Source: Mycobacterium sp. 1081908.1 (GTDB lineage Bacteria > Actinomycetota > Actinomycetes > Mycobacteriales > Mycobacteriaceae). From it: 64,000 bases of DNA. The stretch's first letter is position 1, and each line of letters begins with the position of its first letter. Position numbers and translations under genes: made by a program. This document shows, piece after piece, positions 37,447-46,900 of the stretch. Below the pieces are notes generated by a model. It worked only from the letters and a program-made list of their open reading frames with translations, did not search any database and was not told the origin of the DNA. Location of the stretch: NCBI RefSeq assembly GCF_001673535.1, contig NZ_LZLY01000130.1, forward strand, positions 1 through 64,000. The letters are read 5' to 3'.

Positions 37447-38313
37447 CTATGCGGCCTCGGTCCGCAGTTGCGATCTCAGAATCCGGTACTCCAATAGCCC
37501 GGCCCGCATCTGTTCGTAGATCGCGGAGCCGGGCAGGGAGAGGAAGTTCGCGACGCGGGCATTTCGGTCTCCGTATACCTCAGCCCAGGTATCGCTCGCT
37601 TGATCGCGCGAGGCCAGCACGTTACCGGTGATGTCCCGGTCGCTTTCGGTGACGAAGCCGGAGCGCTTCAGACGCATCCTCACCTGCTCCCAGTCCTCGG
37701 GGCTCAGGAAGTCGGTGTGCAGGAACCATGCTCCGGGCCGGCAGATCCTGCGGACTTCGCCCAGGAATTTCGGCAGGTTGCCGTACGAATGTGAGGACTC
37801 CACGTTGACGACGGCATCGCACGACGCGTCGGGCAGGGGGATGTTCAGCGCATCGCCGACCCGGAAGTCGATCGGCCGCTTCACGTGCGTTTTGCTGCAG
37901 AAGGCGATCGCTTCCGAGGACATGTCGATGCCGATCACCTGGGCGCTGAACTTCTCCGCGACCAGCGCGGCGTTGCCGCCGCGGCCGCACCCGATCTCCA
38001 CGACGGTGCGGTCGTTGAGGTCGACCGGCCCGAGGACTTCGAACACCAACCGGACCGAGTTGGCGTTGAACGTGCCCGGGCGAATGTCGAACGCGGATTC
38101 GTCATTGGAACCCAGCGACGCGTACCCATAATTGAGGAAAAACGATGAATCAGCGACACCGGCATCCTCAAGGCGGCGGCTGAGCAAATTATAAAAGCTT
38201 TTCCACCCGCCGGCGGTCGTGGAAAGTAGGTCGTCAGCGAGGTGCTCCGACATTGCAACGGGTGAATTATCCTTCGACTCGACCTGTGCCGAAGATTCGC
38301 TATGGCTATCCAT
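37447..38313 (-). CDS. Class I SAM-dependent methyltransferase (Fmt/Rv2952-like group)
   Basis: 288 residues. Motif I is VVEIGCGRGGN (about 102-112), followed by GIDMSSEAIAFC (acidic loop), RVGDALNIPLPDASCDAVVNVESSHSY (motifs II-III) and GEVRRICRPGAWFLHTDF (post II). The order and the NVESSHSY signature resemble the mycobacterial group that O-methylates GPL fatty acids or phthiotriols, so a hydroxyl on the lipid or peptide is a likely target; I do not claim the exact substrate. It starts at ATG 38313. The promoter lies in the long intergenic region downstream of 38313. Base composition is lower in GC, like the adjacent sulfotransferase. Confidence 0.8.
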   Translation of the reverse strand: MDSHSESSAQVESKDNSPVAMSEHLADDLLSTTAGGWKSFYNLLSRRLEDAGVADSSFFLNYGYASLGSNDESAFDIRPGTFNANSVRLVFEVLGPVDLNDRTVVEIGCGRGGNAALVAEKFSAQVIGIDMSSEAIAFCSKTHVKRPIDFRVGDALNIPLPDASCDAVVNVESSHSYGNLPKFLGEVRRICRPGAWFLHTDFLSPEDWEQVRMRLKRSGFVTESDRDITGNVLASRDQASDTWAEVYGDRNARVANFLSLPGSAIYEQMRAGLLEYRILRSQLRTEAA

Positions 38314-39034
38314 TTATGTCGCCCCAACCAGATCTGCTTTGACCCATGATCGGTCACATGGTGTCTTTATTGTGGATATTCGATTCGAAATTCACCCGGT
38401 TCAACGTGCCGCCCAATCAGGTTGCATGCTACACGACCGGCACGCGACCGGAAGGGGCTCAAGCTTCGCGCGTCAGGCCTCATGAATTCATCTAGTCCGG
38501 GGCCGCCGCGACCGCGCGAATTCGGTAAGGCGACGTGGCCGATGCGCTACCCGGAAGCGTCGATGTGTGCGGTCCCGAAGACGGCCGCTTCGTCGCGTTC
38601 GGAAGTTCGGAAGTTCGGAAGTCCGGAAGTTCGGAAGAGAGCGTCGCCGAATGTGCGGGCCCGTCGTAACCGGGCGGCAACCGTGATCAAGCCGGCCGCA
38701 GGCTCGAAGACGTGTAGTCGCGACGAGAGGGCGTAGTTCCCGAGGCTGCGACGAGTCCCGCCGGGCGGCTCCGCAATTTCGACACCTATATACATATGTG
38801 CGTCGCGGACGGCGATCGAAGTCCCGGCGGCCGGTCGGTCCTTGCCGACGGTCCCCTGCCTGCGGGTTCTGCCCGCGACGCCGCGGGTGAGCGCCGCGCC
38901 GAGGCCGGTGGCCGCCGTTTCGGCAGACCACGCGTAGGGGAGCGGGCGCTAAAACCGTACCAATAGTTCGTCTAGGCAACATTCCGGATGTGGTCGTGCC
39001 AGTAGATCGCCGCCACCTCAAATTCTGCGAAGGC
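38314..39034. other. Long intergenic region without a convincing gene
   Basis: About 720 bases between the divergent methyltransferase and the mbtH promoter. Open frames on both strands here show no recognisable domain and no good ribosome site. It holds an AT-richer stretch beside the methyltransferase start (38314-38450), an 8-bp tandem repeat (38597-38637) and GC-rich sequence to about 38940. It may contain remnants of recombination at the edge of the low-GC block. Confidence 0.5.
38597..38637. repeat. 8-bp tandem repeat, about five units
   Basis: The unit GGAAGTTC is repeated head to tail, with one unit reading GGAAGTCC. It is a candidate variable-number locus in the intergenic region upstream of mbtH. 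Confidence 0.7.
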
Positions 39035-39059
39035 TTAGACAAGCTCTGTGGGGCTCCAG

Positions 39060-39080
39060 TATGGTTTAGAACTTGTTATA
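39060..39080 (+). promoter_or_regulatory. KstR-type operator with overlapping promoter before mbtH
   Basis: TATGGT (39060-39065) is a TANNNT -10-like box with TTAGAC (39035-39040) as a weak -35. TAGAACTTGTTATA (39067-39080) is identical to the operator before the PKS and matches TNNAACNNGTTNNA exactly. The gene start lies 32 bases downstream. Expected to control mbtH-NRPS1-NRPS2 together. Confidence 0.62.
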
Positions 39081-39111
39081 CCCATGTCCAGTTAGACGGT
39101 CTGGAGACGCG

Positions 39112-39342
39112 GTGAGCACTAATCCGTTCGACGACGACGACGGCAGTTTTTTCGTCTTGGTCAACCACGAGGAACAGCACAGCCTGTGGCCGGCGTTCGC
39201 CGATGTTCCAGCCGGCTGGAGGGTGGTGCACGGCGAAGCGGACCGCGCAGCGTGCCTGGACTACATCGAACAGAACTGGACCGATATACGGCCGAAAACT
39301 CTGCGCGAACGGTTAGCGGCGGGACAGGGGTTTGATAGGTAA
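39112..39342 (+). CDS. MbtH-like NRPS accessory protein
   Basis: 76 residues. It carries the family signature NPFDDDDGSFFVLVNHEEQHSLWP followed by VPAGW and a C-terminal TDIRPKTLRERL. All the invariant residues, including the three Trp, are present. MbtH-like proteins bind adenylation domains in the cytoplasm and are often needed for their solubility and activity. GTG 39112 is chosen because GGAGAC lies just upstream and the family N terminus begins there; a longer TTG start at 39073 would begin inside the operator. Only 5 bases separate it from NRPS1, so the three genes form one operon. A truncated copy sits before the PKS at 25195. Confidence 0.95.
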   Translation: MSTNPFDDDDGSFFVLVNHEEQHSLWPAFADVPAGWRVVHGEADRAACLDYIEQNWTDIRPKTLRERLAAGQGFDR

Positions 39343-39347
39343 TCCCG

Positions 39348-42300
39348 ATGGAACTTGATGACCGGGCTCTCCCGCTGACGCGGGGACAGCTGGACATTTG
39401 GCTCGCGCAGGAAACGGGTCACTCCGGTACGGAGTGGCAGCTCGGCGTCCTTGTGCGATTCGACGGCACGGTGGACCGAGACCTGCTCCAGCGGGCGATC
39501 CGTCACGCGATGCGGGAGGCCGAACCGGCCCGGGCCGCCGTCTTCGAAGTGGATGGCCGGGTTTTCCAGAAGGCGATCGATTACCCGGACTTCGAGGTGG
39601 CCTTCCACGACCTGAGCGACACGCGCCATCCGGTGCAGGAAGCCCGTCGGATGGCGTTGTCGATACAACGCACGCCATTGCCCCCGGCCGGCCCGCTGTT
39701 CAAGTTTGCTTTATTCCAAACATGGTCCGATGAATTCTATTTGTTCGGCTGCTTCCATCACATGATCGTGGACGGCACCGGAATCACGCTTATCGCGAAT
39801 CGAATTGCAACCGTCTACGCCGCAATTGTTTCGAACGCACCCATTCCTCCCGCTTTCTTCGGCTCTCTGGAGGAATTGGTTCGGTGCGAATCAGAATACG
39901 AAGCGTCCGCCGATTACGCGGAAGATCAGGATTATTGGACCAGGAATCTCCCACCGGAAAGCGGGCCGCAAAACGGGTTCCTGCCGGCCGCGGAAGAGGA
40001 GGGGGACCGGTCCCAGCCGTCCGCGCCGGTTCGCCTGGACCCCGCCCTCCTTCGACGCGTTCAAGAACTGGCCGACGGGTGGAATGTGCCGCGTTCGTCG
40101 GTCATCACCGCGGCGTGCGCCCTCCTGGTGCGCGGGTGGTGCGCCGAGGGCTCGGAGGTGGTGCTCGAGTTTCCGGTGAGCCGGCGCGTGCGTCCGGAGT
40201 CGAAGACGCTGCCGGGGATGGTTTCCGGCGTGGTGCCGCTGGTGTTGAGCGTTTCGCCGCAATCCACGGTCGCCGGCTTTTGCGAGTATGTCGATGCGCG
40301 GATCCGGGAGGCGTTGGACCATCAGCGGTTCCCGGTGCACGCCCTCGAACGCAAGGCCGGGGCCGGACAGCGAGCCGACCGGGTGAGCGTCAACTTCATG
40401 CCGTCGAAGATGACGATGGACTTCGCCGGTGTCGCCGCGTCTGCGTCGTTCACCAATCCCGTTCAGGTGGGCGCCTTCGCGTTGATGTTCTCCGGCGGCG
40501 GCGACCAGCTTTTCCTCAGCACGGCGGGCGCCGGGAGCCCGCTCGCGAATTTCGAGGTCTCCGAATTGGCGAAACGGCTGGGCCGGGTGCTGATGGCGAT
40601 GACCACCGATCCGGGCCGGCGGCTCTCGTCGATGGACCTGTTCGAAAACGCCGAGCTGCACGGGCTCGACGGGTGGGGTAACCGCGCGGTGTTGAGCCGG
40701 CCGGCACCCGCTTCGTCGTCGATCCCGGCGCTGTTCTCCGCCCAGGCCGCCCGCGCGCCGGAGGCGGTGGCGATCACGTTCGGGGAATCGTCGTGGACCT
40801 ACCGCGAGGTCGAGCAGGCCGCCGACCGGTTGGCGCACCTGCTGGCGGGCCACGGGATCGGCCCGGGGCAGCGGGTGGCGCTGTTGTTGCCGCGGTCGGC
40901 CGAGGCGATCGTGGCGATCCTGGCGGTGCTCAAGACCGGGGCGGCGTATGTGCCGATCGACCCGGCGGTGCCGGCGGCCCGAATCGAGTTCATGCTCGAC
41001 GACGCCGCGCCGACCGCGGCGATCACCGCCGCCGGCCTGGCCGACCGGCTCGCCGGCCGCGACCTGCTCGTCATCGACGTCGCGAACCTGGCGGGCCCCG
41101 CCGTCGGCCCCGAATCCGGCGCCGCGCTGCCGATGCCGGAGCCGGACAACATCGCTTACCTCATCTACACCTCGGGGACCACGGGCGTGCCCAAGGGGGT
41201 GGCCATCACCCATCACAACGTGACCCGGCTGCTGGAGTCCCTGGCCGTCGAACTGTCGCCGGGGCAAGTGTGGTCGCAGTGGCACTCGTTGGCATTCGAC
41301 GTCTCGGTGTGCGAGATCTGGGGTGCGCTGCTGTCCGGCGGGCGCCTCGTGGTGGTGCCCGAGTCGGTGGCGCGTTCGCCCGAGGATTTCCATGCGTTGT
41401 TGGCCCAAGAACGGGTCGAGGTCTTGAGCCAGACCCCGTCGGCGTTTTATGCGCTGCAAACCGCCGACGCGCTCTCGCCCGAGCTCGGGCGTCAGCTGGA
41501 ACTGCGGGCGGTGATCTTCGCCGGTGAGGCACTGGAACCGCAGCGGTTGCGGACGTGGCTGGACAATCATCCCGAATCACCGCGGCTGCTCAACTTGTAC
41601 GGCACCACCGAGACGACGGTGCACGCCTCGTTTCGGGAGATCCTCCCCGAGGATGTCGACGGCTCCGCCAGTCCGATCGGCGTGCCGTTGGGCCAGTACG
41701 CGTTCTTCGTGCTCGACGGGTGGATGCGTCAGGTGCCGGCCGGCGTGGTCGGGGAGTTGTACGTGGCCGGCGGCGCCGCGGGGTGCGGGTACTGGCGGCG
41801 TCCGGGTTTGACGTCGACGCGGTTCGTGGCGTGCCCGTTCGGCGAGCCCGGCGCGCGCATGTATCGCACCGGCGACCTGGCGTGGTGGGGCGCCGACGGG
41901 CAGCTGCGGTATGTCGGGCGCGCCGACGAGCAGGTCAAGATCCGCGGCTTCCGCATCGAGCTCGGCGAAGTCCAAGCCGCGCTCGCCGACCTGGACGGGG
42001 TCGAGCAGGCGGTGGTGCTCGCGCGCGAGGACCGCCCCGGTGACAAACGCCTGGTGGGATACGTGACCGGGTCCGCCGAGCCCGCCGCCGCGCGCGCCGC
42101 GCTGGCCGAGCGGTTGCCGGCGTACATGGTGCCGGCCGCGGTGGTGGTGATCGACGCGGTGCCCCTGACGGTCAACGGCAAACTCGACAAGCGGGCCCTC
42201 CCGGCACCCGAGTATCAGGACGTCGACCGCTATCGGGCCCCGGGCAACGCGGTCGAGGAGATCCTGGCCGACATCTACGCGCAGGTGCTCGGGCTGGAGC

Positions 42301-43904
42301 GCGTCGGGGTGGACGAGTCGTTCTTCGAGCTCGGCGGGGACAGCATCCTGTCGATGCAGGTGGTGGCGCGCGCGCGGGCCGCCGGCGTGGTGTGCCGACC
42401 GCGGGATATTTTCGTCGAGCAAACCGTGGCCCAGCTGGCCCGGGTTGCCGAAGTGGCCACCGGTGACGCCGATTTCGGCGACGAGGGCCTCGGTCCGCTG
42501 GACGCGACACCGATCATGCGCTGGCTGCGCGGTGTCGAGGGGCCGGTCGATCAGTTCAACCAGACGGTGTCGGTGCAGGCCCCCGCGGGGGCGACGGAGG
42601 CCGACGTGGTGGCGGTGTTGCAGGCCGTGCTGGATCGCCACGCCATGCTGCGGCTGCGGGTCGAGGATGACGGCGCCGGCGGCTGGGCGCTGACGGTGCC
42701 CGAGGCCGGCTCGGTGGACGCCCGCGGGTGCCTGCGCGCGGTGCCGGTGTTGTCCGACGACGCGGTGGTCGAGGCGCGGTCGCGGCTGAACCCGGCGGCC
42801 GGGGCGATGCTCAGCGCGCTGTGGGCGGCCGACACCGGGCAGTTGGTGTTGATCGTTCACCACCTGGCCGTCGACGGGGTGTCGTGGCGGATCCTGCTCG
42901 AGGACCTCAACATCGCCTGGGCCCAGCACCGCGGCGGGCAGCAGTTGGTGTTGCCGGCGCCCGGGACGTCGTTTGCCCACTGGGCTTCGCTGTTGGCCGA
43001 GCACGCGCGCCGCCCCGAGGTGGTGGCGCAGGCCGACGCCTGGCGGCAGATCGCGGCGGCGCCCGCGGCCCTGCCGGCGGTGCGTCCCGAGGTGGATACC
43101 TATGTCAGCGCGGGCAACCTGTCCGCGCAGCTCGACGCCGAGACCACCCGCGCGCTGCTCGACGAGGTGCCGGCGGCGTTTCATGCCGGGGTGCACGAGA
43201 TCCTGTTGATCGCGTTCGCCTTGGCCGTGGCCGAATTCGTGGGCGGCGGCGGCGCGCCGATCGTCATCGACGTGGAGGGCCACGGGCGCCAGGAGGAACT
43301 GGCCCCCCATGTCGACCTGTCCCGCACGGTCGGGTGGTTCACCACCAAGTACCCGGTGTCGCTCGCGGTCGGCGGGCTGGACTGGGCGCGGGTGGTGGCC
43401 GGCGACGCGCGCCTGGGGACGGTCGTCAAAGACGCCAAAGAGCAGCTCCGCGCGCTGCCCGACGGCCTGACCTACGGCGCGTTGCGGTACTTGAACGACG
43501 ACGTCGACCTGCCCCCCTCCGACCCGCCGATCGGGTTCAACTACCTCGGCCGCCTCGGTGCGACGGCCGAGGTGTCCGGCGACGTTTGGCGCCTCAGCCA
43601 GGGCGGCTGGTCGGTCACCGACGTCGCCGCCGCCATTCCCATGCCGCTGATGCACACCGTGGAGCTCAATGCCAGCACGGTCGACGCCGACACCGGCCCA
43701 CAGCTGCACGCCCGCTGGACCTGGGCGCCCTCGACGCTGGACCACGCGCAGGTCAGCCGGCTGAGCCGGTTGTGGTTCGACGCGTTGGCCGGCATCTGCG
43801 CCCATGTGCGCGGCGGCGGGGGCGGGTTGACGCCCTCCGACATCGCGGCCGGCCTGAGCCAGCAACAAATCGACGACCTCCAGCGGCAATATGCGGATAG
43901 CTGA
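39348..43904 (+). CDS. Non-ribosomal peptide synthetase 1 (Cstart-A-PCP-E)
   Basis: 1518 residues. Starter-type condensation domain (1-430, HHMIVDG near 137), adenylation (about 460-960, YTSGTTGVPKG near 607), PCP (GGDSI serine near 999), epimerase (about 1050-1510, HHLAVDG near 1171). The first C domain has no upstream partner, so it should join a fatty acyl chain to residue 1. My reading of the specificity code is D-V-C-S-I-A-L-V-H-K. It is not a standard code; 278 S, 330 V and 331 H make it resemble Thr/Ser-type pockets. The E domain predicts a D-residue. Bases 39350-39960 (C domain N-terminal half) are lower in GC than the rest. The stop overlaps the NRPS2 start by 14 bases. Confidence 0.93.
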   Translation: MELDDRALPLTRGQLDIWLAQETGHSGTEWQLGVLVRFDGTVDRDLLQRAIRHAMREAEPARAAVFEVDGRVFQKAIDYPDFEVAFHDLSDTRHPVQEARRMALSIQRTPLPPAGPLFKFALFQTWSDEFYLFGCFHHMIVDGTGITLIANRIATVYAAIVSNAPIPPAFFGSLEELVRCESEYEASADYAEDQDYWTRNLPPESGPQNGFLPAAEEEGDRSQPSAPVRLDPALLRRVQELADGWNVPRSSVITAACALLVRGWCAEGSEVVLEFPVSRRVRPESKTLPGMVSGVVPLVLSVSPQSTVAGFCEYVDARIREALDHQRFPVHALERKAGAGQRADRVSVNFMPSKMTMDFAGVAASASFTNPVQVGAFALMFSGGGDQLFLSTAGAGSPLANFEVSELAKRLGRVLMAMTTDPGRRLSSMDLFENAELHGLDGWGNRAVLSRPAPASSSIPALFSAQAARAPEAVAITFGESSWTYREVEQAADRLAHLLAGHGIGPGQRVALLLPRSAEAIVAILAVLKTGAAYVPIDPAVPAARIEFMLDDAAPTAAITAAGLADRLAGRDLLVIDVANLAGPAVGPESGAALPMPEPDNIAYLIYTSGTTGVPKGVAITHHNVTRLLESLAVELSPGQVWSQWHSLAFDVSVCEIWGALLSGGRLVVVPESVARSPEDFHALLAQERVEVLSQTPSAFYALQTADALSPELGRQLELRAVIFAGEALEPQRLRTWLDNHPESPRLLNLYGTTETTVHASFREILPEDVDGSASPIGVPLGQYAFFVLDGWMRQVPAGVVGELYVAGGAAGCGYWRRPGLTSTRFVACPFGEPGARMYRTGDLAWWGADGQLRYVGRADEQVKIRGFRIELGEVQAALADLDGVEQAVVLAREDRPGDKRLVGYVTGSAEPAAARAALAERLPAYMVPAAVVVIDAVPLTVNGKLDKRALPAPEYQDVDRYRAPGNAVEEILADIYAQVLGLERVGVDESFFELGGDSILSMQVVARARAAGVVCRPRDIFVEQTVAQLARVAEVATGDADFGDEGLGPLDATPIMRWLRGVEGPVDQFNQTVSVQAPAGATEADVVAVLQAVLDRHAMLRLRVEDDGAGGWALTVPEAGSVDARGCLRAVPVLSDDAVVEARSRLNPAAGAMLSALWAADTGQLVLIVHHLAVDGVSWRILLEDLNIAWAQHRGGQQLVLPAPGTSFAHWASLLAEHARRPEVVAQADAWRQIAAAPAALPAVRPEVDTYVSAGNLSAQLDAETTRALLDEVPAAFHAGVHEILLIAFALAVAEFVGGGGAPIVIDVEGHGRQEELAPHVDLSRTVGWFTTKYPVSLAVGGLDWARVVAGDARLGTVVKDAKEQLRALPDGLTYGALRYLNDDVDLPPSDPPIGFNYLGRLGATAEVSGDVWRLSQGGWSVTDVAAAIPMPLMHTVELNASTVDADTGPQLHARWTWAPSTLDHAQVSRLSRLWFDALAGICAHVRGGGGGLTPSDIAAGLSQQQIDDLQRQYADS

Positions 43905-46900
43905 CGTATTGCCACTGACCCCCTTGCAGCAGGGGCTGTGGTTCCATGCCATCACCGCCGACGGCGGCGACGACGTCTATTCGGTGCAGCTGGAGATCGC
44001 GCTGAGCGGTCCGGTGGATCAGGACCGCCTGCGCGACGCGGTGCAGGCGGTGGTCACCCGCCACCCCAACCTGGCGGCCCGGTTCTCCGACAAGTTCGAC
44101 CAGCCGGTGCAGATCATCCCGGCCGATCCTGTGGTGCCCTGGCGCTACGTCGACCTTCGCGGGGGCGGCCCGGACCTCGCCGAGCAGATCCAGCAGGTGT
44201 GCGTGGCCGAACGCGCCGCGGTCTGCAACCTCACCAACCAGCCGGCCTTCCGCGCCGCGCTCATCGGCACCGCCGAGGATCAGCACCGCCTGGTGCTCAC
44301 CAATCACCACATCGTGCTGGACGGCTGGTCGCTACCGATCCTGGTCGGGGAGATATTCGCCAGCTATCACGGGCGGTGGCTGCCCGCGGCGGCGAAGTAC
44401 CGCAGCTACGTGACGTGGCTGACCGGTCGCGACCTGGACGCCGCGCGCGAAGCCTGGCGCGAGGTGTTGGCCGGATTCGACACCCCCACCTTGGTGGCCC
44501 CGGCGGGCCGGTTGGGCCTGGGGCCGCGGGGCGTCGCGTCGTTCCGGGTGCCCGAGCAGACCACGCGGGCGGTCGGCGAGCTGGCACGCTCCAGCCACAC
44601 CACCGTCAGCACCGTGGTGCAGTCCGCCTGGGCCCAGCTGCTGATGTGGCTGACCGGCCGGCCCGACGTCGCCTTCGGCACGACGGTGTCGGGCCGGCCG
44701 CCCGAGGTGCCCGGCGCGGACTCGATGGTGGGCCTGTTCATCAACACGGTGCCGGTGCGGGCCCGCATCACGGCGACCACCACCACCGCCGACCTGCTCG
44801 ATCAGCTGCAGAACTCTTACAACCACACGATCGACCACCAGCACCTGGCGCTGAGCGAGCTGCACCGCATCACCGGCCAGGACCACCTGTTCGACACCAT
44901 TTTCGTGTACGAGAACTACCCGCTCGACGCGGCCGCGCTGTCCGGCACCGACGGGCCGGCCATCACCGATTTCACCCACCGCGAGTACAACCACTACCCG
45001 CTCGCGGTCCAGGCCATGCCGGGCACCGAGATGGGTCTGCGGGTGGAATTCGACACTGGCGTGTTCGCCGCGGCCGACATCGAAACGCTGATCGAGCGGT
45101 TCAAGCGGGTGCTGGCGGCGATGACCGCCGATCCGAGGCGGCGGTTGTCGTCGATGGATGTCCTCGACGCCGCCGAGCACGCCCAGCTTCAGAGGTGGGG
45201 CAATCGCGCGGGGTTGACCCAGCCGGTCGGCGTGCCGGTGTCGATCCCGGTGCTGTTCGGCGCGCAGGTGGCGCGCACGCCGGAGGCGGTGGCGATCAGC
45301 GCGGGCGAGCGTTCGTGGACCTACCGCGAGGTCAAGCAGGCGGCCAACCGGCTGGCGCACTTGCTGGCCGACCAGGGCGTGGGTCCTGGGCAGCGGGTCG
45401 CGCTGTTGTTGCCGCGGTCGGCCGACGCCGTCGTCGCGATGCTGGCGGTGCTCAAAACCGGCGCGGCGTACGTGCCGATCGATCCGACGGTGCCGGCGGC
45501 CCGGATGGGGTTTGTGCTCGATGATGCCGAGCCGATCGCGGCGATCACGACCGTCGGCCTGGCGGATCGGCTGGACGGGCGCGATGTGGCGGTCATCGAC
45601 ATCAACGACCCCGCCATCGACGGTCAGCCCAGCACCCCGCTGCCGGCGCCCGCCCCGGACGACGTCGCCTACCTCATATACACGTCGGGCACCACCGGAA
45701 CCCCCAAGGGCGTGGCGATCCCGCATCGCAACGTGACCCGGCTGCTGGACACGCTGGACGCCGACCTTGAGCTGGCGGGGCAGGTGTGGTCGCAGTGCCA
45801 CTCGCTGGCTTTCGATTTTTCGGTGTGGGAGATCTGGGGGGCGCTGCTCTACGGCGGCCGGCTGGTGATCGTGCCCGATTCGGTGGTGCGCTCGCCGCAA
45901 GACCTGCACGCCTTGCTGGTGGCCGAAGAGGTCACCGTGTTGAGTCAGACCCCGTCGGCGTTTTATGCGTTGCAGACCGCCGACGCGGCGCAGCCCGAGC
46001 CGGAACCCCGCCTGAAGCTCGAGGCCGTGGTGTTCGGCGGCGAGGCGCTGGAACCGCACCGGCTGAAGAACTGGCTGGACAAACATCCCGGTTTGCCGCG
46101 GCTGATCAACATGTACGGCATCACCGAGACGACCGTGCACGCCTCGTTCCGGGAGATCGTCGCCGGCGACGTGGACACCCTGGCCAGCCCCATCGGGGTG
46201 CCGCTCGCCCATCTGGGATTTTTCGTGCTCGACGGGTGGCTGCGGCCGGTCCCGGCGGGCGTGGTGGGGGAGTTGTACGTGGCCGGTGCCGGGGTGGCGG
46301 ACGGCTACGTCGGCCGGCCGGCGCTGAGCTCGACGCGGTTCGTGGCGTGCCCGTTCGGGGAGCCGGGACAGCGGATGTACCGCACCGGGGACCTGGTGTG
46401 GTGGGGCGCCGACGGGCAGCTGCGCTACGTGGGACGGGCCGACAAGCAGGTCAAGATCCGCGGCTATCGCATCGAACTCGGCGAAATCCAGGCGGCGCTG
46501 GGTGCGCTGGACGGCGTCAAGCAGGCCGCGGTGATCGCCCGCGAGGATCGCCCCGGGGACAAGCGCCTGGTGGGCTACGTCACCGGGCCCGCGGATCCGG
46601 CCTCGTTCGCGGCGTCGGCGCGTGCGGCGCTGGCCGAGCGGCTCCCGGCGTACATGGTGCCGGCCGCGGTGATGGTGATCGAGGCGCTGCCGCTGACGGT
46701 CAACGGCAAGCTCGACACCCGCGCCCTGCCGGCACCCGAATATCAGGACGGCGGCCACTACCGCGCCCCGACCAACGCCGTCGAGGAGCTGCTGGCCGGC
46801 ATCTACGCGCAGGTTCTGGGCGTGGAGCCGCCGCGGCTGGTCGGGATCGACGATTCGTTCTTCGATCTCGGCGGGGATTCGCTGTCGGCCGTGCGCCTGA

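Noticed and set aside
38422..39042. Open frames in the methyltransferase-mbtH intergenic region
   Set aside because: Arg/Pro-rich compositions on both strands, no domain, no ribosome site, and one frame spans the 8-bp tandem repeat.
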